Assembly (NCBI GenBank): GCA_018136815.1
Contig: CM030937.1
Span: 2,366,887 to 2,430,886, forward strand
Reading direction: 5' to 3'
Length of the DNA stretch: 64,000 bases
DNA from: Isochrysis galbana
Lineage: Eukaryota; Haptophyta; Isochrysidales; Isochrysidaceae
The notes under the pieces are model-generated. The model did not search any database and was not told the DNA's origin. It saw only the letters and a list, made by a program, of their open reading frames with translations. Both the position numbers and the translations under genes were made by a program. Shown here in pieces: positions 63,871-64,000 of the stretch. The number at the start of each line of letters is the position of its first letter. Positions within the stretch are counted from its first letter, which is position 1.

Positions 63871-64000
63871 TGGACGCGGTTGTCTCGTCATTGGTGAGTT
63901 GTCTTTCTCTTGTAACGCTGTCTTCTTCGCGTGGGTCATATTCGGGGAGGGAGGTGTGCTTCGACCTCAGGCGAGTCTCTCGGCGAGGCCGAGTGCTGTC
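63871..64000. other. Right edge, no gene seen
   Basis: Unique sequence to the window end. Confidence 0.3.

Noticed and set aside
1-64000. tRNA, rRNA or CRISPR features
   Set aside because: No cloverleaf with recognisable T-loop and no conserved rRNA core or spaced short repeats were seen by eye.

Overview
The window is nuclear DNA of a eukaryote. Genes with canonical GT-AG introns (exons that join in phase), eukaryote-only proteins (GPI transamidase subunit, importin alpha, TMEM260, a PPR-SMR organelle RNA factor, a MYND-SET methyltransferase), a plant/alga-type membrane hybrid histidine kinase and a high load of transposons point to a GC-rich unicellular alga. A haptophyte or related chromalveolate alga fits best, but this placement is inference. 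No bacterial operons, rRNA, tRNA or CRISPR arrays were seen.

Host genes I could model, left to right: an RG/YG-rich ORF running off the left edge (-); a five-exon TMEM260-like O-mannosyltransferase (-, 7236-10728); a PIGK/GPI8-like peptidase (+, 13712-15718); a seven-exon PPR-SMR protein of about 2600 aa (+, 17762-26591); an intronless MYND-SET plus 2-oxoglutarate oxygenase fusion (-, 28161-30800); an unidentified gene (-, 31822-33295); a two-exon importin alpha (+, 36237-38256); a four-exon NmrA-type oxidoreductase (-, 41790-43317); a broken cytochrome b561 gene (+, about 44335-45122); a three-exon hybrid histidine kinase (-, 45697-49180); and an MDR-type dehydrogenase (-, 56849-58123). They are unrelated housekeeping or signalling genes, not a pathway cluster.

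Most of the rest is mobile DNA. The most striking group is a set of GC-rich elements (0.38-4.8 kb). One end is an AT-rich inverted-repeat motif (CAACTAAGTTTATAC... or CAACCTACTTTTATAAG...), the other a variable A/T-rich tail, and eight copies have target-site duplications, seven of them close to 16-17 bp. Several copies are nested or internally deleted. One 4.8 kb copy contains a Ty3/gypsy-like protease-RT-RNase H ORF with no recognisable integrase and no LTRs, yet has the family ends and a perfect 17-bp duplication. The window also holds an exactly delimited 3,248-bp hAT transposon (8-bp duplication) with a chromodomain-BED transposase ORF, a 498-bp inverted-repeat element inserted in the cytochrome b561 exon, LINE fragments (endonuclease and RT), a foldback element, a large GA/CT palindrome and several tandem repeats.

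Gene models were built by eye from splice phase and family resemblance. Splice-joined models are strongest for TMEM260, PPR-SMR, NmrA and the histidine kinase. Element boundaries rest on duplications read directly from the sequence.
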